Part shown: piece by piece, positions 37,055 through 49,112 of the stretch
Layout: each line of letters begins with the position of its first letter
Position numbering within the stretch: position 1 is the first letter of the stretch
Assembly: GCA_026225945.1 (NCBI GenBank)
Contig: JAMJFZ010000239.1
Span: 29,734,001-29,798,000 of the forward strand
From: Cricetomys ansorgei
Lineage: Eukaryota; Chordata; Mammalia; Rodentia; Nesomyidae
DNA: 64,000 nt
Reading direction: 5' to 3'
Translations under genes and position numbers: made by a program
Notes under the pieces: model-generated
The model's database searches: none
What the model was told of the DNA's origin: nothing
What the model saw: only the letters and a program-made list of their open reading frames with translations

Positions 37055-37195
37055 TAATAGTATTTAGAGCCAAAACTTGCCTGAAACTCACTGTGTATCC
37101 CAGCAAGCTGGTCTCATGGCAATCCTCCTATATCAGTCTCCAGAGTGTTGGGAGCAAGGGTATGAGCCATCTTAGAACACCTCCATTTACATTGC
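37055..37195 (-). repeat. B1/B4-like SINE, reverse orientation
   Basis: 'gcctgaaactcactgtgtat', 'ccagcaagctggtctcatgg' and 'ctccagagtgttgggagcaa' are a diverged reversed B1 monomer. Confidence 0.55.
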
Positions 37196-37254
37196 ATGTT
37201 AATAGTTTGAAGATTTTATCATCTTCTTGACCTTTTTAGCATTATTTTAATTGT

Positions 37255-37408
37255 GTATATATGGTGGGGTGATATGTGACTTGAATGCAGGAGCCTGTGG
37301 AAGTCAGTAGAGGGCATTGAATCTCCTGAAGCCAGAGGTGAACAGCCCAACTTGTTGCTTAGCACAGAGCTCTGGTCCTTTGAATCTCTGAAACATCTTT
37401 CTAGCCCT
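37255..37408 (-). repeat. B3-type SINE, reverse orientation
   Basis: 'ggaagtcagtagagggcatt', 'gaatctcctgaagccagagg', 'gagctctggtcctttgaatc' and 'catctttctagccctgg' are reversed B3 text. Confidence 0.7.
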
Positions 37409-37601
37409 GGGGCTACTATCTCTTAAACTCTTATTCCACCCAGAAAACATGGCAATGTTAAAAGAAAGAAAATTTGGCGCATGCAGCTGGCAAGGTATAA
37501 TATGTATCTGATAAAAAAGCAGACAGGATTTCCTCCTCTATCTTCGACTGTAAATTCTCAATAATTAAAATATTTAGTGAATAAAAGTGCATGAGGAAGT
37601 G

Positions 37602-37830
37602 GCTGGAGAGATGACACCATGGTTAAGGGAACTAGCTGTTCTTCCAGAATATGGGAGTTCAGTTCCCAGCAACCACTTGACAACTTACAACCACCTGCAA
37701 CTCTAGTTCCAGAAAATCTGAAGCTCTCTTCGAGCCTCCTTGAGCAACAGGCATTTACACAGTGCACCTGCAGAAATGCAGACAAGACACCCATAGTCAT
37801 AAAATAAACTAATAAAAATTTAAATATATG
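37602..37830 (+). repeat. B3-type SINE
   Basis: 'ggctggagagatgacaccat', 'agctgttcttccagaatatg', 'gttcccagcaaccacttgac' and 'ctctagttccagaaaatctg', with tail 'aataaactaataaaaattta'. Nearly full length. Confidence 0.87.
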
Positions 37831-37839
37831 AAAAAGAAC

Positions 37840-40482
37840 TAACAAATCACATGTAACTCCTTACAAGCCCCTAATTTCTAATTTCTGATTTTTTGTATTT
37901 TATTGGGAGACATAGATAATAATGGACTTTTTTTTTTTATCCAAACCACAAAGCAAATCATTGCTCCACTGATTATAATAAGACGTCTTATTTTTCCTAA
38001 AGAAGACTTTCTGCCACAAATCTCCTGGTGAACACATTTCTTAGGTCTGTGTCTCCCAGTGTATTCTTCTCGATAACTTGTCATCTCGTGTGTTTATCTA
38101 GTATTTCCCTAAGTGCTTATAAAAAGCCTTTCGAATAATCATTCAACCAGGTTAAAATTGTTGAAGAGAATACAGTTGGTACATTCATTGGGAGGGTAGA
38201 ATGGACATTTTTTTAAAAAATGGTTAACATTGTCTAAACCACTTACAATGATTCATGGTGAAAAATATTTCTCACTTTATTGCCTCCATCTAAAAAACAA
38301 ATTTGTGTCAAAAAAACCTGATTGAAGCACATTCTTTAATAAGGCATCATCTTTCACTATTGACATTCTTAAGTTGTGTTGACATCACACCAACAGTATC
38401 AGTAGGAGCAGTCTAACATTAATAGGTGGACTGGCATTTAAAAGATACATGTGCACCACTTGAGTATTCATAAAGTCATTTGGTGTTAAATACATTGTAG
38501 CAGTGAACAAAACTCTTTCAATGGCTTATAGAGTAAAAATAGATGAATGTATATTACCATTTTGTCTCTGTACATTTCTTCTCATCTAGAGGGGGGAAAA
38601 ATGAGCACATCCTGCTATGAATCAGGGTTTCACATTGCTATTGAGTACCCTGTGAACTGGACATGAAGTAGTTGATGTGTGAGTGGCAAGTTTTCTCATT
38701 CTAACACTAGAAAACTAGGAAAGGTGTTCCAAGAGTGTTGTCTCCTCAGTCCGTATTCTAATGACCTTTCAACACAGAATTGAGATAAAGCAGGAGGTGC
38801 TACTAATAGAATTTGCTGCAGGGATGCCCATGGAGAACTGTTGACTTTACCATGAACTCTACCACCACATAACAATGAAACAAAGCTGGGGAGGAGGGAA
38901 CAAATGTGAGGAAGGAATGTAGAGGAGATGCAATTTAAAAAATATTAATCAGAATATTCAGAGACTTTGTAAAGCATATGAGTTGACTTACAGCAGTTTT
39001 GTTTGCTAAATGTGTATCCAGCTGGTGTGTTCTTAGGCTAAATAAGCCTGATGACAACGCACATGTTTTTTGCTGCTTTGGGTGCTTAGGTTAGCAGTAT
39101 ACATTATAATAAACAAAATGCAGGATGTCGCAGTTGGCTAAATTTCTACCAATTATCAACTTAATTTTTACACATATTTAATACTTATCTCATTTCAGAC
39201 TCTGCTACGCTGAGAAAATTTCTTTTAAAGAAAAATGGTTTATCCAGTTCACTTCCTGCCATAATCAAGGTCTTTCTAACCTGCTATCTGAAGGTTATGC
39301 TTCAGTGAATAATTCAGTAGGTTAGTGAAACTCTGGCAGCAAAGAAAGTGCTAATCTTAGATGGAAGCTGTGAGGGATATTAAGAAACAATTGCAGAAAG
39401 TGACATATTTAATAGAGAAAGATTACGCCGTGCTACATCTATTTAATTTGAACTGAATAAATTTGGCCAGTATTTGATGAGATGCAGACTGGAAATTGTG
39501 TGAAACTTCATAGTGTCAGTAAAGTCTAGGCAAGAGTATAAAAGGCCCCAAAATATGTTTTTTTGTGACTTATAAAACTTCTCAGTCATTTGAGAGAATG
39601 TTGAGGGAACCAGAAGTTTTATTAAGGGCTTTATTAATTTGAACTGAAGCAGTGAGAATTGTAGAAGGTGATTTACCCAAAGAGGAGTAGGAGGAAGATA
39701 GAGGGTTGAGAGTCCTTGGTGACAGGAAATCCTGCCCGGACCGTGACGGAGTGAGATAACCTTCCTTTTTCATTTTTCAAGAGAAAGTCAGTTGAGCTGG
39801 CCAAGACGATTATGAATAATTGTAAGTATGGAAAATAACATGGTGGAGTCTGTGGCCTTTCTCACTAAAGAGATACTCAACTGAGCAAGTTCTGACATAA
39901 TTATCTCTTGCCATGTGTTCACATGATATAATTTCTAAAAAGGAAACATAAACATTTATAATGTTTAACTTCATACTGATGAATTTAGGAACCTTAAAGA
40001 GATTGATTCACTAAGACAGAACTCCAAATAGTATTTACCTGTGAAGGTATCTGGCATACTCTGTCACAGGATGCTTTCTTTCACCAAGAACATGTCCAGT
40101 GAAATATATTGGTACAAAACAAAGAGCTGTGAAAACAGATACATTTTGTACATTTTCTCTACCTTGAATATTCACAGTGTAATTTAGCAGATTTCAATAT
40201 TTCAAAGATAAAATTGTATTGTTATAGTATATAAATACATGTGTAAATGTATGAATGTATAAAGCAACAGAGCAAAGCTTAATCTTATATGCCCTGGCCT
40301 CTTCAGTTTGATTTATTGTTATTAATAGAATCATATAATTAATTCTATTGATGGAAGAAGAATGGAATTTTTCAGTCCTCATCTCCTGTAGGGATATGTA
40401 TTCATACCTTTCAATACATACACATATATAATATTATTTTATATATTATAGATTATATATAGTAGCTGTAAGTGTAACTAAC
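37840..40482. other. No gene or clear repeat recognised
   Basis: Unclassified AT-rich DNA of over 2.5 kb without a recognisable SINE. Only chance ORFs. Confidence 0.45.
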
Positions 40483-40595
40483 TTTACTAAAAGTCACAGA
40501 GGGTGCTGAAAAGTAGTCTTCATCATCATAATCTAGAGAAGATTCATTATTCAACCCCAGAGATAATTCTTTGTCACAATATTCTCTGTCTAGGG
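40483..40595 (-). other. Exon-like segment (unidentified), minus strand
   Basis: On the minus strand 'cttctattacacttttgcag' is a fair 3' splice site. It is followed by 113 bp that stay open and encode an acidic stretch including ELSLGLNNESSLDYDDEDYF. A 5' splice-like gttagt begins at 40,482. The translation looks like a disordered acidic region, and I do not recognise the protein. The acceptor lies close to a B3 fragment at 40,668, and downstream sequence is AT-rich with no polyadenylation context examined. Similar chance structures are expected in 64 kb, so confidence is low. Confidence 0.2.
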
Positions 40596-40667
40596 CTGCA
40601 AAAGTGTAATAGAAGTTTAGAGTATGTACTGCTCTTGCAGAGAATCCAAGTTTAGTACCCAAAAAGC

Positions 40668-40825
40668 CAGGTTGGGCAGCTCACAATTACCTATGACTCC
40701 AGATGTAGTGGATGCAAGGCCTCTAGCCTGTAAGAGCACCCATACTCAAGTGTACAAATGCACACACATATGACACATACATACATGTAATTCAAATTAA
40801 TGAAAATAAATCTTTTAAAAATATA
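40668..40825 (+). repeat. B3-type SINE, 3' part
   Basis: 'gggcagctcacaattaccta', 'tgactccagatgtagtggat', 'caaatgcacacacatatgac' and the tail 'atgaaaataaatctttt'. The 5' head is missing. Confidence 0.6.
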
Positions 40826-41529
40826 TTCTTTAGCCATTATCTATACCCCAAGGCTCATTATGTGTCATGGGCAGATCCATTTTTCCTCAATTTAATCCTT
40901 TCCTAGAGAAACAAATTTTGTGTTGTTTTCAATCCCAAAATTTCAATGTACTTTTTAAAGGCAAGGCATGTTTCTCTCTAAGAAAAATTTTGTTATTTAT
41001 TTATCTACATATAAGCATATATCTTTTGCATATATATGTATCTTATAATGGTTATATTAGTGATCGTTTTTACTTTATAATTATGAGAATAATTGAACAT
41101 TCAGGAGAAATTGTTGAACTTCGACCTTTTGTGGGCTGACTACAGCTTTCTGCATAGATTACATGTATTCAATTTTAATTTCAAATCTGCTCAGTGTGTG
41201 ACTCTCATCATTGTCCCTAAACAAATGGTAAGACAAAGAGCATCTGAGTCACAGTCTATTTGGGATTGCTCTAGCAAAATGCCTGAGGTGGCATATTTAG
41301 TAATTAAATTGACCTCATGCGTCTGGTAATCCAAACTTGAGAGGCTGTATCTTCTGATTTTTATACTTTTGAAGCACTGTAAGGTATGTCATGGTAAAAG
41401 ACAGGAAAGGGTGTTTTTGTTTGGTTAACTCTATTCTTCTTCTTGTAAGGCCACCAGTAAATTCAATCATGGGAGCTTTACTCTGATGATTTCAGCTAAT
41501 TATTTTCTAATGTAATAATTTATATAAAG
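40826..41529. other. No gene or clear repeat recognised
   Basis: AT-rich unclassified sequence. Confidence 0.4.
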
Positions 41530-41675
41530 TAGACCCTGTGAGTCACACCTAGAATCGCAGCCCTAAGATTCTGAGGGAGGTGTATCGCCAAATACTTAAA
41601 ACCAGCCTGGGCTTTACAGTGATTTCTGGGTCAGTCTGGACTGTAGACCTGGTCTCAACGGATAACAACAATAAC
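41530..41675 (+). repeat. B1-like SINE, old
   Basis: 'gtgagtcacacctagaatcg', 'attctgagggaggtgtatcg', 'aaaaccagcctgggctttac' and 'gtagacctggtctcaacgg' follow the B1/proto-B1 order, with an A-rich end. Confidence 0.6.
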
Positions 41676-41736
41676 AGATATGTGTATGCACACATATGAA
41701 TGGGTCAGTTAATGACTGACAACAGATGATGAATGG

Positions 41737-41836
41737 TAGATGGATAGATAATTAGATGAGCAGATGATAGAACAAAAAAGAGAAAGATAGAGGGAGGGAG
41801 GAAAAGAACGAGGAAAAAAAGAAAGGAGGAAAAGTA
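41737..41836 (+). repeat. Degenerate GATA and purine-rich tract
   Basis: A few gatggata/gataatta units lead into a purine run (agggagggaggaaaagaacg and onward). Confidence 0.8.
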
Positions 41837-41920
41837 GACTGATGCCCTTGTCTTTTGTGCTCTTTTAATAAATTCATCACATTCTCACTTTCAAAATACC
41901 AATGCTGTTTTACATGATTA

Positions 41921-42145
41921 CAGTGTTTCTCAACCTTCCTAATGCTGTGACCCTTTAATATAGGTCCTCATGTTGTGGTGACCCCCCAACCATAAAATTA
42001 CTTCCATTGCTACTTCATAACTGTAATTTTGCTATGGTCATGAATCATAATGTAAATATCTGATATGCAGATAGCCTTAGGTGACCACTGTAAAAGGGTC
42101 ATTTGACCCCCAAATGGGGTTGTGACCCATAGGTTGAGAACCCTG
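41921..42145 (-). mobile_element. URR1-type nonautonomous hAT-Charlie element
   Basis: It begins cagtgtttctcaacct and ends aggttgagaaccctg, so the terminal inverted repeats are visible. The interior ('gttgtggtgaccccccaacc', 'taaatatctgatatgcagat') is the reverse of the copy at 2,806. An 8-bp target duplication is not evident by eye (flanks catgatta and atctagaa). Confidence 0.9.
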
Positions 42146-43974
42146 ATCTAGAATGTCATCTTAGATGGCAGTTAATATGTATTATTAACTTCACCGGGTT
42201 TAGAATTACCTAGGAGATTCACTTCTAGACATGTTTGTTAGGGCATTCCCAAAAAGACGTCATTGAGGCAAGGAGATCCACTCTGACGTAAGCAGAGTCA
42301 TGCCTGTGGCACAGGGTTCTAGACCATAGGAAATGGAAAAGGAAGAAGAAGGAACTGAGCACAGGCATTGCTGTTTCTCTGCCGAGCATAAAGGACATGA
42401 CTACGCTCTTGCTGAACAATGGCAGTTTTCACTCAATAAGAATTTATCAAATCTTTTTTTTTTCCCAAATTAAACATAGATGGGAAGAAAATAAGTGAAT
42501 CTTGCTTTAGAACAAATTTAAGCTTTATCTTTTATTTACCTGTCTTTGGAGTCAATGCATTAAAATGCCCATAGTGATACCACTTCTAAAAGTGTTTACC
42601 TACTGCTGAGAAGACCATAATTCAATTGCAAAGTTTGTTATTGCAACTTATCTCAGTGAAAACACTAAAATACTTAACAAAAATTCTATAGGTTTCTTGT
42701 TACTGGGTCTTTAAATATTCTTTTCTAAAATATTGCTTCTATATCCCCTAACTCCATTCTCACAACAAACAAATCTGAATATGTTACATCGTCATTTCCA
42801 GTTCATCGGTGTGTGGATGAGACGAGGGTCACAGTGAAGCACAACAAGCAAGTCCACTTCTAACACCACGTCCCAGACCTTCCTGCCTTGGCCACTGACC
42901 CCTCCTCTTCTGCATACAGACAGATATTTCTCTAGACAAGTGGTCACTAGGGAATCCGTTTGTAAAATATATTTCTGATCTATCACCTGAAAGCCCCCTA
43001 CCCTGCTCCAGACCCCTGTCCCGGAGCTTGTGCCCTGCCTTAGAACCTCCTGTACCCACTAATCTCAGATTCTTCTCCAAATCACTACTATCGATACTAA
43101 AACAAAAGAATGGTCTATCAGCTTCTGTCCAAAAGATGTGATTCAGTACCTCTGTTTAGATGCCTCATAGAAAGGACATTTGTCTTCTAAGATCCCAGCC
43201 TTTCCACTTCTGCCCTAAATCCTATAATTTTCACTTACCTTCTATTTCATTTCCACTCCATCCATCCATCTCCACACTTCTGCCTCCAAGCATACCCGGG
43301 ACAGTCACTATTAAAAGGAAAAAGACACTGCAACTTCCAAATAGTATGTATTTCATTTTTTCTTCCCTTGCATTTTAAGGAGTTGAAATTATGCAATCCA
43401 TGCTAGGCTCTCTAGATAGTTTTTACAAATTGGTTCTATGACATGCTTGAATATATATAAAAATGCAAATGTATCAAATGATACCCAGTGAAAGAGAACA
43501 ATTCCAGATCCACTATCCATACAGATCAGTTTCCCAGATGTAACTGAAAATTCCTATACCTTCTTACAGAGTAGATCTGAGCATACGGAAGCATCATGTT
43601 TAGTCTGCTTATTTTACACAGCTATATGCAGTGCACAGTGCTCTAAACATTAGTGTTAACATCTGATAGAATATTCAGGAATACAGGATCAGAGTGTTAG
43701 TCTTTATGAAATAGCCTACATTCATTTTTGTTCTTTGAATTGTAGCTGACATTTTTGCTTTAATTGCTTCTCTGTAGTTATTGTATGCGGATACTTGAAT
43801 TTGCAAGTGTAACTGGTGATTAGGGCAGGGCACTGCCCTCATGATAGATCTGAGGGTCGCTTAGGAGTTTCAGATATTTAACATTGCAACATTACTGAAA
43901 TAGATGTTCTCTACATGTGTCAGTGTTTATGGAAATTTATGTGTACAAGATAATTCACTAGACACAGAATCGTT
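42146..43974. other. No gene or clear repeat recognised
   Basis: Unclassified. Somewhat GC-richer near 42,780-43,080 with chance frames on the minus strand. Confidence 0.45.
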
Positions 43975-44098
43975 TAAAATACAAATACACACACTTACAT
44001 ACACAAATACAAACCCATGCATAGAAGCACATGTACACACACGAATACATTCAAACACAGATACACATACATGTATCCACAAATATACGTGACACACA
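43975..44098 (+). repeat. ACAC/ATAC-rich low-complexity tract
   Basis: Degenerate CA repeat: acaaatacacaca, tacacacacg and acacatacatgtat units, heavily interrupted. Probably the decayed tail of a B3-type SINE. Confidence 0.75.
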
Positions 44099-44377
44099 CC
44101 CATCTAATCTTTCCTGTTGATGTTTTAATTTCATATGTTACACAAAATAAATAACTTGTTAATCCTCAGTTCCTTTTATTTATCTGCCTTTCTTTGAACT
44201 TTTTTTGTGTTGTTCTCTTTAAAAGTGCTGGATGCCAACTCCACAAATTCCCCCCTTTGACGTAGTTGTATTTGTTTCTGGGGTCATGGTGTTATGTATT
44301 CCGGGTTTATGATGAGGATAACCTCAAATTTTTTATCTGACTCCTTTTGTAACATCACTGGCAGGTTACATGACCAA

Positions 44378-44458
44378 ATTATGCAGTGCTGAGGACAAAC
44401 TCAGGACTGAGCTTACAGAGGGCAGGTACTCTACCAACTGAACTATTTCCCAGGCCAA
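44378..44458 (-). repeat. ID/B4-like SINE head, reverse orientation
   Basis: 'gtgctgaggacaaactcagg', 'gcaggtactctaccaactga' and 'actatttcccaggcc' are the reversed tRNA-derived ID core, diverged. Confidence 0.55.
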
Positions 44459-44937
44459 GTTTTGTTTTGTTCAAACAAAATCCTCCCTTTGTCTAACACT
44501 CTCTTCATTCTATTAGCACAGTAAATTATCATACCCACTCTGTCTTCAGCTTCTGAATATTTGCTCCCATTCCCTCCCATGGTCTTATAGAGCACGGTAC
44601 ATTTGTTTGTTTGCTCCTTTGTTGTACCCAGCACAAAGCTAGTTATTTATGAGTGCCTTAATAAAGTACTGTTAAATGACTAAATGTGAATGAATCCGTT
44701 TTTGTTTTTGTTTTTTTTAAAGAACTCGCAGTCTTCCAAAGGGCCACTTTTGAATCAGTCTGTGAGTACTGGGCTCATTCTGCTGGGTTCTTCCCTTTGG
44801 GTTTATTCTATATTATGTATCTTCAAAGCCTTGGTTAGGTAGCCTCACATTCCAGAAAATTGAGAGCAACTATAATTTGCCTCAAGCTCAGTGCTATCCA
44901 TATAAATTTAGCGTTCCAATGAAGATGTTATGAGTAA
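44459..44937. other. No gene recognised
   Basis: Unclassified sequence; only chance ORFs. Confidence 0.35.
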
Positions 44938-44980
44938 AATAATAATAATAATGATGATGATGATGATGATGATGATGATG
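44938..44980 (+). repeat. (AAT)n(GAT)n trinucleotide repeat
   Basis: About five aat units change into about nine gat units. Trinucleotide, but not in any coding frame. Confidence 0.96.
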
Positions 44981-46805
44981 TTCTAGCCAACTCTTGTTTA
45001 CAGGGCCTGGGAATTAGTGCCTAGGTAGTAATTGAGTGTAAATGCGTTTTTGTGGAGAACTGTGCCATGTTTGTTTCCTCCTTAGAAGCTCTGTCTTCTA
45101 TACATTTATGTCTAGCATTTTCTCTCAGAGTCCTACTTCTCCAGTTGGCAAAGAACTCCTGGTCTTCTAGAATATCAGATAGTGAGCAGCAGGCAGGTGC
45201 CACACAGACTTAAAATCCCAGCTGATGACACAGTCCTATTTATGAAAAACGGTTTACTGTTTCTGACTCAAAGGATTAGATCAACTAAGAGGAGTTATAG
45301 TCGTGAAATTTTTTTAATTTTAAATTTCACACATCCTCACTCACATTTGATTATAATTTTTTAACAAAAAAAAACTATTTAAAATGCTGGTTATGTGGCA
45401 TTATGACATTTGAAAGAGACCAGTGAATTTAAAATTACAGAAGAGCGCAGTCCCAAACCAGCCCTCCATCACAGTGCCTGGGTCTTTCTCTTCTCTATCT
45501 TCCATTTTCTCATTGACTAAATAACGATTTGGGTTAGAGAATTTGAAGGTCCATTGAAGTCCTAATGATCTATTAGGAGCGGGGGCTCTGGTGATAGGAA
45601 TCTCGCCTCCCAGACACACTTCCTCTATTTCCTGCTAAGTGAGTCTTGGCGAGTTATTTAGATCTTGAAGCTCCCACTGACTTACTTCTCTTTTTCTGTT
45701 TGGGACTAATGATGCTTTCTTCAGACAGTCGCTGTGGAGTTCAAAATAAAACAAAGCATGTGAAAAATACATACATTCAAGGTCATTCTGTGCATGTGGT
45801 AATTAGAGTTGTGATGTTATTTCTCTCTTAATTAGGAAGAGAGAAAATGCTACTTTGCATTATATAGTGATGTTTTGGTAGGGTCCATAGTGAAGGAGTT
45901 GGATACATCACACACTATTTTATCCACTATTTTATCAGATTTAAAACTGAGCAGGCTCTGTTATATTTGTCTATAGCTTTCAATGCCTCAAGGAAACAAA
46001 CAGAATAAAATAAAAGTCAATGGAAGGACACCCTTTTCATTAAAGTCAGGAATAAATGTTAATATGAGATTATCAAATATTATGAAGAAATTATAAGTAT
46101 TACTGAGTAATACTTGAACTTTACCAGTTTCTTTATATTCCCTAGAACAAGAAGAATAGGTGGTATTTTCTACTTGAGTTCCATGCTTATTTTCTAACGA
46201 CTGTATACCTATATAAAGTTATATTCTTTTCAATTGATAATGTGTTTTCTTTTAAGTCCACTGGTAAAATTAATTAAGAATCCAGTTAAATAATTTTCTC
46301 CACATCACCTTAATGAGTCATGTGGTCATACTCTGAACCATTCACATTGTTCAGTTCATGCCCATTGTGAGCATGAAGCGTCCTCTCTTTAAAGGATTCC
46401 TAGCAAGGTAAGGACTAATCTTTACTAACCCAAAAGGAAAAGGTAACAGGAGGTGGGAGGGGGAGAGGCTCGGAAAAGGGAGAGTGAACATGCAGGTCCA
46501 CATGCAGCTGCAGGAGCAGGATTGGGACCAAGAGACTTCCAAGTAAAGAGTGGTTTCTGTGCCTTTAAGATGAACTAAGGAGCCATTCTCCTGAGTTCCC
46601 AGCTTCTGTGGAATAGGAAGGTTACTGCACCTGCAATGTAGATTCTACTGCCATGACCGACCGCAGCTGCCACGAGTGCCAGGACAGGTGTGAGCACCTA
46701 AAAGATACTTCTGACCAGCAAACTATCACTTTTAAAAATGCATAAATGAGTGATACACATGTGTTCTCTCCTTGTTTCTTTGGGTTGCTTGTATGTTTGG
46801 TTCTG
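44981..46805. other. No gene or clear repeat recognised
   Basis: Unclassified AT-rich DNA. A 63-codon minus-strand frame at 46,351-46,542 has no support. Confidence 0.45.
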
Positions 46806-46989
46806 TTTATTTATTTATTTATTTATTTTTTTGTGACATTCTCTCACTCTGGAATCCTGAGTGGTCTGGAACTTGCTATGTAGTTCTGGATGGCCAGGAA
46901 CTCAGAAAAATCCACCTGCTTCTGCCTCACAAGAATTAAAGGCATTCTAATTCACTAGAATTAAAGGCATATGACACCAGTCTCAGCCC
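46806..46989 (-). repeat. B1 SINE with internal duplication, reverse orientation
   Basis: The (attt)n tail at 46,806-46,829 is followed by 'ctggaacttgctatgtagtt', 'ctggatggccaggaactcag' and 'cacctgcttctgcctcacaa'. The segment agaattaaaggcat occurs twice (46,932-46,945 and 46,957-46,970), a 25-bp offset that is absent from standard B1. Confidence 0.85.
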
Positions 46990-47006
46990 TGTTTTTGTTT
47001 GGTTTT

Positions 47007-47133
47007 GTTGCTTTTGTTTTTGAGATAAGTCTTACTCTATAGCCCGGATTAGTCTCAACATTTCATCTTACTTTCTTTGCCTCCTAGCACTGAAGTCATT
47101 TGATTGCAGGCATGTAACACCACAGCAGGCTCA
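47007..47133 (-). repeat. B1-like SINE, reverse orientation
   Basis: 'gagataagtcttactctata', 'gcccggattagtctcaaca', 'ttgcctcctagcactgaag' and 'caggcatgtaacaccacag' are a second reversed B1, more diverged, only 17 bp from the previous one. Confidence 0.7.
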
Positions 47134-48259
47134 GATTTTGTTAGCATACTTGTTCTTTTACTTTAATTATTGTCACATCATAAAATCTTTGGGGAAGTTT
47201 TGATGAAGAAATACTTATGGAGAAGTCTGTGCACTGCCTTTAAAACAACAGCAGTCTATTGTTGCTATTCATTATTATGCAAGAAGGAAGGCTGCACCCT
47301 CCGTTTTATGATTTACTTTGTTTAGTTATAGAATGTAGTCTTATTTTTGTAATCAGCAACATTTGTCTTTATTCTAGCCTGGCACTAAATGAAAAGCCCA
47401 AACCCATCACACATTATCATCATAATGTTGCCAGTTGGGAGTATTTGAGAATTTTGAGAATCTTTAACCTGTCTTAAATTTCTTGAGCTTAGAAAGCTTT
47501 TAGACTCAAAGGGCTACTGCATCAGTGATTTTAGCAACATGGTTAGTCAAAGACCCACATTGAGAAAGGTTGTGTTTCACTGATCAGTACATACTGAATA
47601 TTATTTTTAGAAAAGAACTGTAACATAGCTATTGTCATTGTGAGCATAAGTATTTAAGATTTAAAAAATCCCTGGCCTAAACAAAAGACAAATAGGAGGA
47701 GAATAAGACTTCCCCAAACACAAAGACATCAGATTTTCTTACCTGATGCTAATGTGCCAGCAGATCAAGCAAGACAACACAAGAGTTCCTTCCGCTTTTG
47801 ATGGCTTATTTAATAAAAAATGGTCAAGGTATCATGTCCTATCTTCAGAAAGCACAATAAATATTAGTTTTGTTGAAATCTTCCCATTTTATTTTGTCTT
47901 GAATGTTAGGACTATGTTTCTGGAACAAGAGGAAGAGATGTTGGCCAAATACCTGCTATTGCCTCTGAAAACTCAGAGCTGTGCATTCAATTCACTCATG
48001 AAATTTGCCACTCAGAAAGATTAAGAAAGTTGCTCTAAGTCTGTAGTTTTAAATCTAGGCTGTTGTTGGGTGGAGAAAATCATTCTTCCCCTTGCCTCAT
48101 CCAAAAAGCTTACAGACCTTGGCATCCAGGACTGTGTGAACAAGAGTCATGGGAAACAGTTTGTCCTTCTGCGATGAAAGAACACAGAAGTCAAATGTTT
48201 AGATCTTGAGAAATATGTAAATAGTGACAAATAGTGTCCCATAAAACAGGTATCACCAA
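47134..48259. other. No gene or clear repeat recognised
   Basis: Unclassified. A 92-codon plus-strand frame at 47,746-48,024 has no domain or splice context I can support. Confidence 0.4.
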
Positions 48260-48291
48260 AACACACACACACACACACACACATACACACA
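48260..48291 (+). repeat. (CA)n microsatellite
   Basis: About 15 CA units with one at interruption. Confidence 0.95.
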
Positions 48292-49098
48292 AAGGGATCC
48301 TTTTACAGTGGGTACTACTTTTAGCTATGATTGTTACTGCGCATTTACTTTAGAACTTTACAGTAACAATAATAAGTGTATGTGCATATTTGATATGTGT
48401 CATGCATACTGTGTTATATAAAAACCTGTGGTAAAGTACCTACACATGTGATTGTACGTGCATCTCTCGTAGACAGATAATAGATCAATAGATAAATGGT
48501 AGATCGATAAGCAAATGAGCCAAGAAACAAGACAGACTTTAAAAACTGGAGAGAAGGAAAGGAAAGAAAAAAGAGAAAGAAGCTAAAGAGCAGAGGCGGT
48601 TTTTCACAAAGAGCAGACCTTGCAGGACACAAAACCACTTCATTTGCTTTCACATCCTCCGCTTCCGGGCAGCTCTGCTGCTGAGTGGATCACTCTCACC
48701 TGGCTTAGAGGGAAAAAAGGAAAATCTCCTACCTCTCCTTCCCTAACCCTCCAATTAAACCCCTTCCAACAACCTGTACTTAGTTGCAAAGCGTCTCTAC
48801 ATAATGCTGGGGATTACGTTAACTATACTCAGGAACTGCCATTCCTCATTCAGCTGCTGGGTTCCCACACAGAGATAGAAACCACACAAGTGAAACCCAA
48901 GGAACCATTGTCTAGATTTCAGAATCTCTAATAAAGTGAGAAAAGAATTAGTGCCATCTAATATAAAAATAATATAGGTTGATATCAAAGTATTTACTAA
49001 ACACCCAATTAAGTGATCCTTGCTCGAATTGTGAAGATGAATATTCGTTTCACAGAATGTTCAAGCCAGGGTACGCTTGAGAAAACTATAACTATATA
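48292..49098. other. No gene recognised
   Basis: It includes a purine-rich run at 48,547-48,595 and a 103-codon chance frame (48,620-48,931). No repeat identified. Confidence 0.4.
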
Positions 49099-49112
49099 TC
49101 TCCACCTAGTGG
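49099..49112 (-). promoter_or_regulatory. Candidate CTCF-binding motif
   Basis: On the minus strand the site reads ccactaggtggaga. It matches the CTCF core (CCASYAGRKGGCRS) at the CCACTAGGTGG positions and differs at the following C and the last base. It is not inside a recognisable SINE. The site is also nearly palindromic. Occupancy cannot be known from sequence. Confidence 0.35.

Noticed and set aside
44378..44458. tRNA-like segment
   Set aside because: Diverged ID/B4 SINE head, not a functional tRNA.
48620..48931. 103-codon plus-strand frame
   Set aside because: No domain, no splice context, overlapped by an antisense frame; consistent with chance.
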